Shown one piece after another: positions 22,225 to 34,242 of a DNA stretch of 64,000 nt. The position numbers and the translations under genes were made by a program. The notes under the pieces are model-generated. The model saw only the letters and a list, made by a program, of their open reading frames with translations, was not told the DNA's origin and ran no database searches. Position 1 is the stretch's first letter, and every line of letters starts with the position of its first letter. The DNA is from Bombardia bombarda. Taxonomy: Eukaryota; Ascomycota; Sordariomycetes; Sordariales; Lasiosphaeriaceae. The stretch covers positions 7,649,001 to 7,713,000 of the forward strand of contig JAULSR010000001.1 in the NCBI GenBank assembly GCA_030512295.1. Direction: 5' to 3'.

Positions 22225-25200
22225 CTTTCTTCTGCCTCGGCGTTCGTAGTGTAGTGTAGTATGGAAATTGGACCGTTTCCAGGTTTGCCGACAATTGGCT
22301 TTTGCCCGCTTCTTTTCGCCCTCTTTCCCAAGCTAGGTACGGTGGTGTAGTGTAGTGTAGTGTAGGCTGGTCAAACGTGTGTCGCCAGCGCCCCAAGCGA
22401 GATGGTGCTGATCTCGCCGCTTCCAAACTGTGCCTTTTCTCCTCCTTTCCGTCTTTGTTCCAAATCGCTTCGAGTTGGGAAATGTCCAAATCTCGGTGGC
22501 GGCCGATCGAATACGTAAGAAGCCCTTTTTCGCCCTTTGTCCAAGTCGCAAGCCAACGTTCAACGGTTTTGGCGACGTCTGTTTTGGTCTGTCTTGTGGC
22601 GTGTACCAGTACTGCCGTCTAAGCAACAACGCACGAGGGTTTGACTGTCGATGTTCGACGAGAATATGAATTGCAACCGAGATGTGGGCGGTGGCGGGGG
22701 AGAGACAGACGAGAAGGGCGATCTAGGCACCATGTATAAAAGGGGGGGGAGTGAGGTAGGCAGGTAGAAGACCCAGTAGAACACCACCCAGTCACAGACG
22801 TCGATAGGGAGGGGAGGGGGTCATCCAGGCGAGCAGCCAGGGCCTCAATGGGCCAGGAGACTAGGGTGACTAGCGGGCGAGTCAATGGGAGTGTGGATGG
22901 AAAAGTAGGACTGGTGAGTGGCAGGAGTGGCACGGTTGGACTGGAGCGCTTGGTGTGCGCTGGGTGGTGGGTGCGTGCGGGCATGGACGGCGGGCTAAAT
23001 TCAAAGGAGCCGGGGTCCTCGAGGCCCGCCCCTGTAGGCCACCACGGGTAGGTGACTCGACTTGGCTCCAAGTGATCTCTCCAGCTTGTCAAAGACCCGG
23101 CATGCTCCACTTGACATGGAGGGGTTGCTGTGATGACTGATGAAGCATGAAGAAATAGAAAAAGAAAGATTGCATTTCTCGACTCCAACGTCTAGCGCAT
23201 AAAACATGACCTAGAAATACGCCCGCGCCAGGATTCCAGGCTGCCCGTCGTCTATTCGTGCTTATTTATTATTTCTGGTAAATACAGCATAGGAGGGAAC
23301 GAAGGCCCCGATGATGGCAACATGCTCGTCTCCCTTACTTCAACGGGTCATGGTGACGAAAGAGGGATCCGATGGAAAGGTACATGTAAGGGAAGCATTC
23401 AAGCATGCCTGAAGTAAGGTATCAATCGCGCAGCACGACTGCAGCGAAAACGACACCCCGATAGCGGGTAGGTCGGTAGATAGCAGGGTCACCTCTTTCT
23501 GTTCTAGCCCAAGCCCAGATACCTAATCTCGAGCTGATGCATCCAGATATTATCGTGATGGGTATGGTATCATTTTAGGCCGTAGTCATAGCTCCTCCAT
23601 CCAGTCTTTATCGCAACCAAAAAAACAAAACAGCTCCAATCCTTGCTAGAGGGAGGCCGTCCAGACTCCATGAGTCCAGGCCACCCGACCAGCGCACACA
23701 ACAGGCCGAGGAACCGCTCTGTTGGCGCCCTACTATGTTCAGCTGTCAATGGTTGAATTCCTTATAAGCTTGGCGATTTGCTCCACCTCCACTGTCCAAC
23801 TAAGCTCCTGTTCCCGTCACCGGTGAGAAAACTGACACCACTGCCCCGGGTCCCTTTCGAGGTACATTATTTATCGTACCTGGGGATGTATGACAAGAAT
23901 GCCCCCTCGCTCAAAATTCACGCCATTCTCGACTCGGCTGCCTTTGACCACCGTATCTCGCACAGCCGCGCCGCATAAAAACTCAAAGTACACTACATAG
24001 CTCAGGCTCTTGATTTACGGAATCCAGGGAGCTAGCTTGGGGAAAGGTAGGTACCTAAGGGTGGGGAGTGGGGGAGCAATCAGTGTTTCACCAACATCCG
24101 TATTCATCTTGTTTCCCCTTGTTTCCCATCCACAATCACTCTCCTTCCAGCAGCAACTCCGATGCTGTGATTCCCCGTCGGACAGAACACGACATTCATA
24201 GCCACCACGCACAACAAGATTCCTGCGACAAATGGAAGCGTCAGCCAATCGCCTCGATCGACATGAGCCTTCTCGTCGCTCATGCCATTGATTGCTGAGC
24301 CTTCCATGATCCGGAACCAACTTTCACCTCTTGGCGACACGTGCTGCTCCAATACACTACTACAGCGATAATATCTTTATTTTTCGGTCTATTTCTTTTT
24401 ATCTCCCACACGACTAGTGATATTGACGTCGGCTCGACACTCTCAACACTTTGACACTTGACAGGCTCGATATTCTGTACGAATAGTACGCCATCCTAAT
24501 CTCCAGAGGGGGGCGCCCCTGCATATGCTTCCATTCGTAGGCAGGGACGTCGTCTCAGCACTTTGGCCTTGTCTTTTGTTCGTGCTTCTTCCCCCTCCCT
24601 TCCCTTGACCAGTCATATACATCTATCCCCCTTTGACATACAGACTAGGTCCCGGCACTCCGAGATGTCCACATAATAGCCGACGAACCTCTCGCCGGCG
24701 TACTGTACCTGCGTTTGCTGCGTGCTAGCCCAATGTTTCTCATCTGCACTCTCGCCTCCCCCTCGCGTTACCGTTGTTGCTCTACTGAGTAGTGCACTCT
24801 AGACCATCCCTTGTTCCCACGTTTTCCTGCAGTCAACTTGATGCCAAGCGCATTGGGCCCCTAGTTCTTGCATGTTATCCAAGGCCTTCTATTGCAGGGG
24901 GGGAGAAGCGTCGATTCGCGGGTGTGTGTGTGCCATGATCCAACCATGGACCTGCTCCCCGCCTGGCGCGGATCCTACCCGTCGTCCACACCCCCTCTTT
25001 TCCGACCTCCAGACCACCACAGTGCCCTTCTCCGCCAAGCCATCTCAGAGACTGTACCGCACCATAGCTGGACAAGAGAGAGAATGGATATAGACAAAGT
25101 CGATCGTCTCATACCCCTTTCTGCCTACTCAAGAGAGGTTGTACGTCATCAAGTATAAACAGAAACTGTTTTGCTTCCCATCTTCATGCATCTGTTCCAG

Positions 25201-27600
25201 GGTACGAAGTGTATCGTATGTATTTACGCGCCGTAACCGCTGCCAATACCACTACGTGGCGCGCGCATGGTCTGGGCTAGCCATTTGCCAGACATAGATT
25301 CAACGACGCCACTAGGATTTCGAATTCCTCGGTAGACTATTTCTATCAGAATCATGAGAACCTTTTGTGTCCTCGCTTGATGCCATGCACGAGCAAAAAC
25401 CTACCTACCATCGTACACCCCTTTCCTTGGGCAAGCTCGGAAACTGAGACCATCGGGCGCTATGCCCAACCTTGACGTTTGTCAGTCCCTGATATAGCTA
25501 GCAGAGGTGACATGACTCCGGCAATTGCCTCTTCCCGCTGGTATTGTCATGCTTGCCCGGTATCTATCAACCTCTGTCGTCACCATGGCAAGCCGCTTTT
25601 GTTACAGTTGGCCTTAGACGTAAAAGCTTCCAGAAGCCCATCCGCGTGGGGCGTAGCACACATAAACACCAGTCCAATCACACAGCACTATTGCTGGGAA
25701 AGGAGAGAAGGGGCGTAAAAGACAAAACAAAGAAAAGGGTAGAGAATTACAAATCCCACATTCATGCCCTAGTTGACCGCAGGGCCGACAACCACATATT
25801 GCATAATATGCCGTGGCTTGTATAACCCAATATGCCTACTGCTAGGCAGCCCTCGGGTTCAGGCCGTCCCGATCGCCCAGCCGCCGCAAACTTGAAACTC
25901 CAAGATGTAGGCTTCTGAAACGACGACGACCGCTGCCATTTTTATTTTTCACTTTCACCTTTTTAAATGGTATTGATGGCAGTCGGATAGAATCCTTGTT
26001 TCTGGCGAACTGCCTCCACCCTTCGTAATCCAGATAGAGTCTCCAGGGTTGAAAGCCAGTTTTCCCTTCTTTGCACGCGCCTCACATCTCGTATCAGACA
26101 GTTTTGAATCAATTTGGCAAGGCTTTCTTCTTCTTGAGCATAACACGCAACGTCCCCCCACCATACCATAGTAACATATATCAGATTGCGAGAAAAAAAA
26201 GGTCAAGTAAGCAAGTAGCACAGGGATCTCGATGGCTCCCTTGGACTTCGAGTCTCTGTCTCTCCGCCGTCTGGCACGGGATCTGTATACCTACCGCCTG
26301 GTATACAAATGTAGACAGAGATCTGGTGGGTAAGTAGGTTGCCAGAGAACCTCCATGTCCACTCACTCATCCTGCTAGACCCTAAACCTCAATATTTCAT
26401 GTAAGTCTATGGCAAAAAAAACCAATCACACCTGTAGAAAGCCCAGTGCTCGAGTGCCTCCTATCAAAACAGAAAACAAAAATAGGAAACAAACACCAAG
26501 CCTTTGTTTAAGAGACAAGCGTTGTTGCTAGTGTCACCGTCATAGACAGGCAGGCACTGGTTAAGGTAGCTATGGTTCTCTGACGGGCTAAGATGCCTGC
26601 CTGGAGACTAGCAGGTAATGAAAAGTGTATGTACCTACCGCAGATTTAGCATGTGCTGCCTCAGAAACAAAGCACGGATTCAACTCACGGAAACTCATTG
26701 CTCGAAGTGCCATCTGCGTATGTATATATTCCAAGGATATGGAGCGGGGCCCAATTTCATGACAGATTGACTCGGAATCCTCAATATCTCTACCAAGAAC
26801 AAGATACCGCAGACTTAACCGACTCTCTAAAATTGGTAACGTAGGAAACCAGGTACATACTGTGTGATAGGAGACCACAAGACTCCGTCACGAATAGACT
26901 GAAACTACTTCATTACTTTTCATGTCATGCAATGTCATATAACAAACAAGACCATGATTTCCTGGTGGAAAATGCTACTATGTACTATCCAGGTCCATTC
27001 AACAAGAACTCCAGGTCAACCATTGTGTCACACGAACAGCTCCACTGTGAACGCCCCGCCTCCGCCCCTGCCCCCGAAAATGAACAATCCCCGCTGATGA
27101 CATTGAACACCCTGATCAAGCCACACACCATACCGTCCAGTGAGAGCCCATTTCCCCCCGAATGGAGCACTATTTCAGCACCCAAAAGACCATGCCTGTT
27201 TCTCATCTCATGGTCCGTATCTGGGCATGTCTGCATACGTACAGACATGCCCCAATAAAGCAACTGGAAGTTCACACCATCCGATCTTCCATACGTCTGA
27301 CCGATACCTAACCTTACAGAAGGCAAGGCAGGTCGGTCGATCATAGCAGGACTCGATTTAATAGAAATCTGTTGTCCTTCAGGACCTTCATAGGCTCAAA
27401 GATAATCGCCATCATCCAAAAGTATCATTATTGTAGGGATCGTAGCCAAGGAAGTGCCCATCTGAACGAAAGCCAGAAGCGGAGGTTGCGGCTGTTTAAG
27501 CGGCGCCGTTATATCTCGAACATTGATCCCACAGCTCGTATGAGAATCAAGACGCCGACATCGCCGCACCTTGAGGGGACGAAGAGAAAAAGAAAAGAAA

Positions 27601-27641
27601 AGCTAGGTGTGATGGTAAGCTAGGTGTGATGGTAAGCTAGG
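27601..27641. repeat. 17 bp direct tandem repeat
   Basis: The unit agctaggtgtgatggta occurs twice exactly (27601-27617, 27618-27634) and begins a third time. Confidence 0.85.
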
Positions 27642-28010
27642 TATCGATAAGTGAAGTATCACGCTTCTTGTCCAGGCCGTGGACTTGATGGTCGGTGTCG
27701 TTGTCGAACGATCGAGCTCTCTATGTGAAAGGTGCCACTTTCTTTTCAAGATGATCCAAGTCCGAAACACAAGAGCCCAAATATGGCGTTCCAAACTAGG
27801 TAGCCAAACTTGGGATCTTGCGGAGGACGAAATCAGTGGCGAGAATAGGTAGAGAACGCGGAAAAGCAGATAACTTGAGGAAGGTTTCGTCATCTCGAAT
27901 GCGAAAATACGAGAGTGGCTACGATGGATAAAAACTTAAGAGTGGAGCCGTTGCTGCCATGTCGACTGAGTGACAGAAGCGTTTAAAAAGCCAATGGGAC
28001 AGAGCTGGGC

Positions 28011-29793
28011 TCAGATCTGGCCCTTGATATCAACTCGCGCAAAGGCTGTGGCCCTGTGACCCTCGAAAAGCGGACCGGCTTTGCCAGTCAGCACATAGAT
28101 TGTCGAGTCGCGATCTTGAAGAAGATCCTTGCCGCTATAATCCATGATGAACTGGGCGGCATGTGAATCAGACTCGAAGTAAAGCTCCTCTGTGATGAAT
28201 CGGAGTGGCACATCAGGTTTATAGCTGCAGTCAAGGTCAGCAACAGCCAAAGAAACAGAAGAAAGAGATAAAAGAGACGGGGACAACATACGCTCTGCAA
28301 ATGTTGCAAAGAGCAGCAAGCCGCTCACGACCGACAAACATATCCATGAGATATGCTCCCATATTGGGAGTCTCGTCGTAAAGACGAAAAAAGCGGTGGT
28401 AGTTGCCCAGGGCGAGGGCGGAGCGGACGTTGAGGGCATGCTTGATGGGCGCCTCTTCTTTCTCTGCAGTGGTTAGATCCGCCAAAGCGCCATTCAAGGC
28501 GGTGCGGTTTGCGGTATGAATAAAATACAAAATACGATAGGCCTTAAACTCAATAGCTTTCCCTTTCAGGCCCAGCTGGTAGAGAGCTTTCAGCTGGGTC
28601 TGACATTGGTTATACTCACCCAAATCACCCTTCTCCAACGCAATGCGTGCATGGATTTCGTACACTTGAACGGTGAACTCATTTTTGATGCGCTGGACCG
28701 TAAGATCCTGGCGCAACGACTTGAACTGATCGCAGACGTATGAGTAGTTCTGCTCTGCCTTCCACTTCTTCTTGAGAAGTTCTAGAGTCTGGCGCAAGAT
28801 ATGCTCAGGGCGAACGACAGAAGCAACAGGAGGAGCAGTCAAACGGAGATAACGCTTCTCAAGAGTTTGACATGTGCCAACGACTGGCCCGTTGTTGGGA
28901 GGTGGACTCGGCGAGCGGTATGTCGATTGATAGCCGCCGTTGAAGCGCTTCTGGCGCTTCTCCATCTGCTTTTGCTGCTGTTTTTGGTACTTACTTGTTT
29001 TAGGCGGGCTATCGTCGACAGACGACTGGCGCTTATCAGCAGCAAAGGTGATGCGGTCTTCAAGGCGGCCTTGTCCTCCGGCTCGCCATGAAGCGGCCAG
29101 AGGGGCGTCACTGAGATCCGATGACTTCCTCTTCTTGGTGGTAGTGGTGAGGGTGGGATGAGCGGCGCGAAGCGAAACATCCGTGGAGGATTCGGAAGAC
29201 ATGACAGGCGGAGGTGGTGGCTGCTGGACGAGGCGCGCTCTCGCTCGCTCCTCTCTAACTATGGCCTGTGGAAGTGGCATCGTCTCCCAGTTGATGGTGT
29301 ACATAACACCAGAAACATTGGCCTGTGAGATAGTCTCCTTGAGTTTTGCCTCCATCTCCTGGCGGGTGACGCTTTCATCTAGGTGGGCAGGTAGAAATGA
29401 TCGTTGGACGTAGGACCTGACTGATTCTGGCCAGTCTATCTTCTTCTTGGCTTGGTCAGAGCCAGCAGATGTGGTGTTGGGGGCGGGCGCGACAAAGGTA
29501 TTAGTGCTGGGCTGGGGGTAATGAAGAGGTATCGCGTAGAGAGGGGTGGGAGGGTATGTTTCGGCGCCAAAACTCTGGCGGACATGAACTGGGGTGTAGG
29601 CGGGAGGATGGGAGGGTTGGCCGAAGCCGGAAGGGCCAGCTCCAGCTTCATGAGCGTCCGGGGCAGAGTTGTTGTCTACGGAGGGCGAGGACGAAGAGCT
29701 GTAGTATGGGGAGCTAAATCGAGGAACTGGAATTGATTGCGCGTCCGAAGACGGAGCGGGCGACCACGTCGGGACCATGGTGCTTGTATACAT
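28011..29793 (-). CDS. thp3: SAC3/GANP-domain protein Thp3 (LENG8-like)
   Basis: Homolog of yeast Thp3 and human LENG8, which with Csn12 couple transcription to mRNA processing in the nucleus. Exons 28292-29793 and 28224-28011 give 571 aa. The donor is GTATGT, the acceptor CTGCAG, and the joint reads 'NICRAYKPDVPLRF'. Residues 1-310 are Pro/Ser-rich and disordered, with a Lys/Gln-rich stretch at about 265-283. The SAC3/GANP domain runs from about 311 to 560: 'LEKRYLRLTAPPVASVVRPE', 'YVCDQFKSLRQDLTVQRIKN', then the PCI-like end. The start is ATG at 29793; a second Met at residue 6 is an alternative. Confidence 0.9.
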
Positions 29794-30493
29794 TCAGTTG
29801 ATGTTGGTTGGTAGTTTGCTTTGCTTGATGTTTCGTTTGCCTTGGTCCAGCTGGGTGGCTTTGAGGTGGCGGGCGAAAAAAGAAAAGGCGCGGCGGTGTG
29901 CTAGGTCAGATAGGTTAATGAGTAGAGATTTGTGCTCGCCCGATTCAACATGTGATAAATATTCCAGTGGTGGGCGTGTGTCTTGGTGTCTTGGTGGCGG
30001 TAGGGTGAAATCGATGGTGGAAGGCGGTCAACTGGAAATGGTGAAGGTTGGAAAATGGTGGAGACGGTGGGAAAATGACGGGAGGAGGATGAGCACCGGA
30101 TGAAATGGAGTCCGAGCTGGGGTTAGTCACCAGAGATTCGTAGTTCTGGCTTTCTTTCTTCAGGTTGCGTGTTCATACTGATTAGGTCGGGCGAGGCATC
30201 TCCTGATTCGACGAAACTAAGCAAGTACGGTGGGCCATCTCTTAGCGCCTCACTGCCCCGATAGCGACTTTTAGTGAATGGACATTGCATGCTCTGTGCC
30301 AAAGTGGCTCGAAAATGGTTAGCTCAAGGTTACCTCTTCTCTCCTCCCCACCTTCCCAGAATCACCCCGTTGCTAGTTTGGCGGGGTTATTGTAGGTACG
30401 GATGCACCTTTGGGCAGAGGCATGGAACTGGGAAGCGACAACATATCTTCCATCCATAAAACAGCCGGGACAGTTCCCCCCCAGCTATGACGA
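29794..30493. promoter_or_regulatory. Divergent promoter, thp3 / vps36
   Basis: 700 bp between two divergent start codons. No other gene recognised. Confidence 0.45.
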
Positions 30494-32636
30494 ATGTTTC
30501 TTAAGCAACTCGACCTGACGACGGCCCTTCGGCCCTCGTATCTTCTAGACGAGGACCTCCTCTTTGTACAGGACAATGTGGGACTGTATGAGGGGTGAGT
30601 GCGCATGTATTGTTGATAACTAAACCTTGGCCACTGTCGCTATCGCTGCCTGCTGTTGCGCGCGACCGGTAAACCAAAATGTCCACTAACACACACTTCT
30701 TTGCACAGCAAGTACAAGCTCCCGAGTCAGCAGAATGGCCAGGTCTACCTGACATCGCATCGCATCTGCTATGTCGACAAGGCGGAACCGAGGAAGCATT
30801 CCATTGCTCTTGATCTCAAAGATGTTGAGCGCTACGACTTCTATGTACGCATGCCTCTTGCTCAGGCGCGCGCGCGCGTTGTCCCTCTACTAACATAGCC
30901 GCTTTTCTAACCAGGCCGGTTTCCTAAAATCGTCTGCCAAAATCACACTGATACCCAAGACAACAAAGCGCTCGTCATTGCAGTCGCGATCGCCAGGGCT
31001 CTATTCCCTCCCATCGCGTTCCGGGGCCGGCGGGTCTCCATCTCCATCACAACGAACCGACGGGCCCTTTCGAGCACCGCCTGCCGAGCAGCCCCCAGCG
31101 AGCACGGCGACATGGGTCTGCACCATCTGCAGCTTCTCGAACCCGGTACCATCCAACTTTGACCCCTCAACCGCGACAGCACACACCCCTCTCCCTCCAT
31201 GCCTCGCCTGCGGCATCAAGCCGACCCTCGCCCATGTCCTCAAGGCCTCGATATCCAACGCAACCAGCAGGCAGCCCAGCTCTCCCGCTCTGCAGACGCC
31301 GCTCCCCATCCGGCCCAGCAGCTCCATCGCCGGGATATCAACGACATCGACCTCAACTCAGCACGCCAATGGCCACGCCTCTCCCCTGTCCGCGGATCCA
31401 GAAGCTTCGTTCCAATGTCCGCGCTGCACCTTTCACAACCACCCATCCCTCCTCTCGTGTGAAATATGCGGAGCACCGCTCATCTCACACGACCTGCCCG
31501 CCGAGCTCACACAGCAAACCGCCCGGTCTGAGACGGAATCCCCAGGCCCCTTCCTCAACCCCGCCCTGAGTGCCCTGTCGCAAGGGGTCGAGACCCCCGA
31601 GAGCATCAAGGTGTCCTTCCGCGGCGGCGGGGAAAAGATCTTTTATGAGCGGCTAAAGCGCTCCATGACGCAGCGCAAATGGCTGCTGCAAGGCGCGCCG
31701 CCCATACCCAAGTCGTCGCGTTCCGGTGACTTGCCCGGAGGAGAGAGTGGATCCAGCGCCAACGGGGGCTCAACGGAGCGGGTAAAGATTGCCGGGATCG
31801 CTGGGCTAGAGCACCGCGGGCAGGCGATGCGCCGGAACAACGAGCTCGTCATCGGCAGCGCCTTCGAGGACCTCGAGGCGCTGATGGCGTCGGCGAAGCA
31901 GATTGTTGCGCTGGCAGACAACTTTGCCCGCCAGTCGGGCGGCGGCAGCAATGCAAGTGGCGAGAACGCGCTGTTTGCCGAATCGGCCAGCCAGCAGCTC
32001 GGCATGATCACCACGAGGGACATCGTGGGCGGCGGCGGCGGCAGCGACTCGCTCTACCTATCCGAGCTGGCGCGCAACCTGGCCGAGTTCCTTACGGACG
32101 ACAGGCGCGGCGTGCTCAAGCGGGCGGGCGGCATCATCTCGCTGGTCGACCTCTGGGCCATCTTCAACCGCGCGCGCGGCGGCGTCGAGCTCGTCAGCCC
32201 GGCTGACTTTGAGAAGGCGGCCAATATGTGGGACAAGCTCGGGCTGCCGGTGCGGCTGCGCACCTTCAAGTCGGGCGTGAAAGTGGTGCAGGGTAGGGAC
32301 CGTACCGATGAGGCCACGGGCAAGGCGCTGCTGGGCTTCTTGCGGGACCTGCACGAGTTCCCGCCGGACCGCGAGGTGGCGTGGGACTGGCGCGTGTTTG
32401 GCAGGGGCGTGACAGCGCTGGATGTCGCGGAGCGGTTTGGCTGGAGCATTGGCGTAGCGGCGGAGGAGCTGGAGATGGCGGAGGAGCGCGGCATTCTATG
32501 TCGCGAGGAGAGCATCGAGGGGCTGACGTTCTGGGAGAACTTTATCGATACTGGCGAGGGGAAGGAATATAAAAGCCCACAGAAGGAGGATGAGGAACGG
32601 ATGGTGCGGGCGTTGAAAGACAGCGGCTTTTTATGA
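30494..32636 (+). CDS. vps36: ESCRT-II subunit Vps36
   Basis: Vacuolar sorting protein of ESCRT-II on endosomes; it binds phosphoinositide and ubiquitin and joins ESCRT-I to ESCRT-II. Exons 30494-30594, 30709-30844 and 30915-32636 give 652 aa, with donors GTGAGT and GTACGC. The GLUE domain begins at residue 1 ('LYEGKYKLPSQQNGQVYLTS') and is split by an insert with two NZF-type fingers, as in yeast. NZF-1 uses C148, C151, C175 and C178; NZF-2 uses C247, C250, C261 and C264. The second GLUE half is at about 305-335 ('ESIKVSFRGGGEKIFYERLK'). The EAP30 winged helices follow to the end ('VTALDVAERFGWSIGVAAEE'). The spacing of 23 residues between Cys pairs in NZF-1 is unusually wide. Confidence 0.93.
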
Positions 32637-33154
32637 TTAAGCAGGTGTCTATTTTCTGTGTTAGATATAGATGGCTTCGGTGCCTTTTGTTAGCGTTGAA
32701 AGCACGAGGTTAAGCGCATGGCCTGCAGGTAGAACTGCAATGCATATATGATGATCATGACGACGGTGATCTTTGGGCTAGCCGTGATTTCGGCAGACCT
32801 AAGAACGCTGGTAACACCAACTACGCGGGAGGAACGAATGGATTTATTCAACGCTGCAAAGACAATTCTATTATCTACCTTTCTAATCACATTAGGGAGC
32901 CTGTCTATCGATAGTCTACAAGGGGGGAACTGACACCCTTTGCGAAAGCTCCCATGGTATATAAGCCGAATAAAATAACAATATACAACAGCAAACATCT
33001 GGAACCAAAACGCCGCGTTAGATGCCATCGAAAGTGTGGCGAACAAAAAGAAAGCCGTGAATGTCGTAATAATATAACACATCTGCACACACACACACAC
33101 CCTCGCACATATATCACACACTCACTCACTCACTCACTATCACCGAGCCAGGAC
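32637..33154. other. Intergenic region
   Basis: Convergent 3' flanks with a CA microsatellite (about 33084-33102) and an ACTC run (about 33118-33138). No gene recognised. Confidence 0.4.
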
Positions 33155-34242
33155 CTAGACAAGCTTGTCCATCAGCCCCTTCCGAACCTTGACATTAACA
33201 ACTCCGCCCACACCAAACGCCGGCATGATCCTGCATATCCTCGCCGCCGTGCTAATCGCCCAGTTCTTCCTGACCGCCGCCCACCGGTCCCCCAGCTCGG
33301 CAGCCCCCTGCCCGCCACCCCCTCGGCCGGTTATAAATATCCAGCCCGAGCAGATGCACAGGGGTGCTCACAAGCTGCACCGCCGCGGGGGCCGCGAACT
33401 GCGCGAGCGTCTGCCCCGACGCGTACCGCTGGGCCTCCTCGCTCAAATGCCGTGTGAGCACGGGGCCGAGCAGCGGGGGCACGTTGAAGGACGCAAAGAT
33501 GGTGAGGCAGTCGCGGGCGGCGAAGAGCAGGTACGAGGGGATGGCGACGGGGCGGGGGACGGCTCCTGGGGGGCCGAAGAGGCGCACAAAGACTTGGTCC
33601 TTGTAGATGCACAGGCCAATGTTGGCGGCGGACGAGCTGGCGAACTTGGCGGTGCCGGAGGTGACGTGGGTTGCGGGCCTGTTCTGGACGGTCGAGGTGG
33701 CGGTGTCGACGGCGTTGGCGGTCAGGTAGGTGCCGCCGTAGAGCATGAAGATGAGGGCGACGGGCTTGGAGAGGATGATGTGGTGCGGGCGGAGGAGCAG
33801 GGTGCGCAGGGAGGAGCGCAGGGAGGCGCCGAGGGCGCGCCGGCCCGAGGCGTTTTCCATGATGGAGCTGTATGGGGGGGGGGGGGGGGGGGCGGGAGAG
33901 TGTTAGAGTTCCTGGATACCAAGAGTGGAGTGCGTTGGGGTGTGAGTAATATGTCACATACCGATCAATGATGGATATTATGGGCGCCACGAGGACTGCT
34001 GCAGAAGCTGCGCTGACCAGGTCGGCGCCCAGTCGTAATGCCAGGTTTTTCGTATTCCATTTTGTCTCCGAGGCGTGTGTTTTGCTATCCGCGTTTTCCA
34101 TCGTCGTCGTAGCGATTGCCTGTGGCCCCAGGGCAGGAGGCGCTCGAGCAAAGGATGGAGCTTGCACGGCAGTCGCCTCGTCTGGTTGGAATGACGAAGG
34201 CGCTGGGCGAGCTTGTAACTCGTCCAATTTGCCGTCTTTCAT
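33155..34242 (-). CDS. Conserved fungal membrane protein, frameshifted near C-terminus
   Basis: Exon 1 (33962-34242) starts MKDGKLDELQARPAPSS and reaches 'LVSAASAAVLVAPIISIIDR'; donor GTATGT. Exon 2 begins at 33867 after ATACAG ('SIMENASGRR'). The core has membrane segments and motifs such as 'ALIFMLYGGTYLTANAVDT', 'FASFNVPPLLGPVL' and 'VSTPVHLLGLDIYNRP'. After about 33315 the frame runs into a stop at 33252. A different frame then encodes 'KNWAISTAARICRIMPAFGV' and 'GGVVNVKVRKGLMDKLV' to a stop at 33155, which looks like the true C-terminus. No splice pair joins them. This suggests a one-base indel in a G/C-rich run (sequence error or real mutation). I recall similar fungal proteins as uncharacterised and probably mitochondrial; no function is assigned. 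Confidence 0.65.
33874..33892. repeat. G19 homopolymer in an intron
   Basis: Nineteen G on the plus strand, read as C19 in the transcript, ending a few bases before the ATACAG acceptor of the membrane-protein gene. It serves as that intron's pyrimidine tract and is prone to length error. Confidence 0.9.

Larger units (their letters stand above)
21369..28010. other. 6.6 kb gene-poor region upstream of bem1
   Basis: No frame here has convincing coding character: most long frames lack ATG, have no recognisable domain and have no splice pattern. The region holds simple repeats: (GGCA)n at about 21772-21832, A14 near 21962-21975, GTGTA repeats near 22246-22260 and 22345-22365, and a 17 bp tandem at 27601-27641. 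The part next to bem1 must carry its promoter and leader. A short Cys-containing ORF at 21985 is listed separately. Confidence 0.45.

Noticed and set aside
22619..23188. 189-codon minus-strand frame with hydrophobic start
   Set aside because: Opens with TTG, is Pro/Ser/Thr-rich low complexity, and has no splice sites or domain.
33364..33430. GTGAGC..CAG as an intron that would bridge the frameshift
   Set aside because: It would remove the conserved 'STPVHLLGLDIYNRP' stretch, so it is unlikely to be the true solution.
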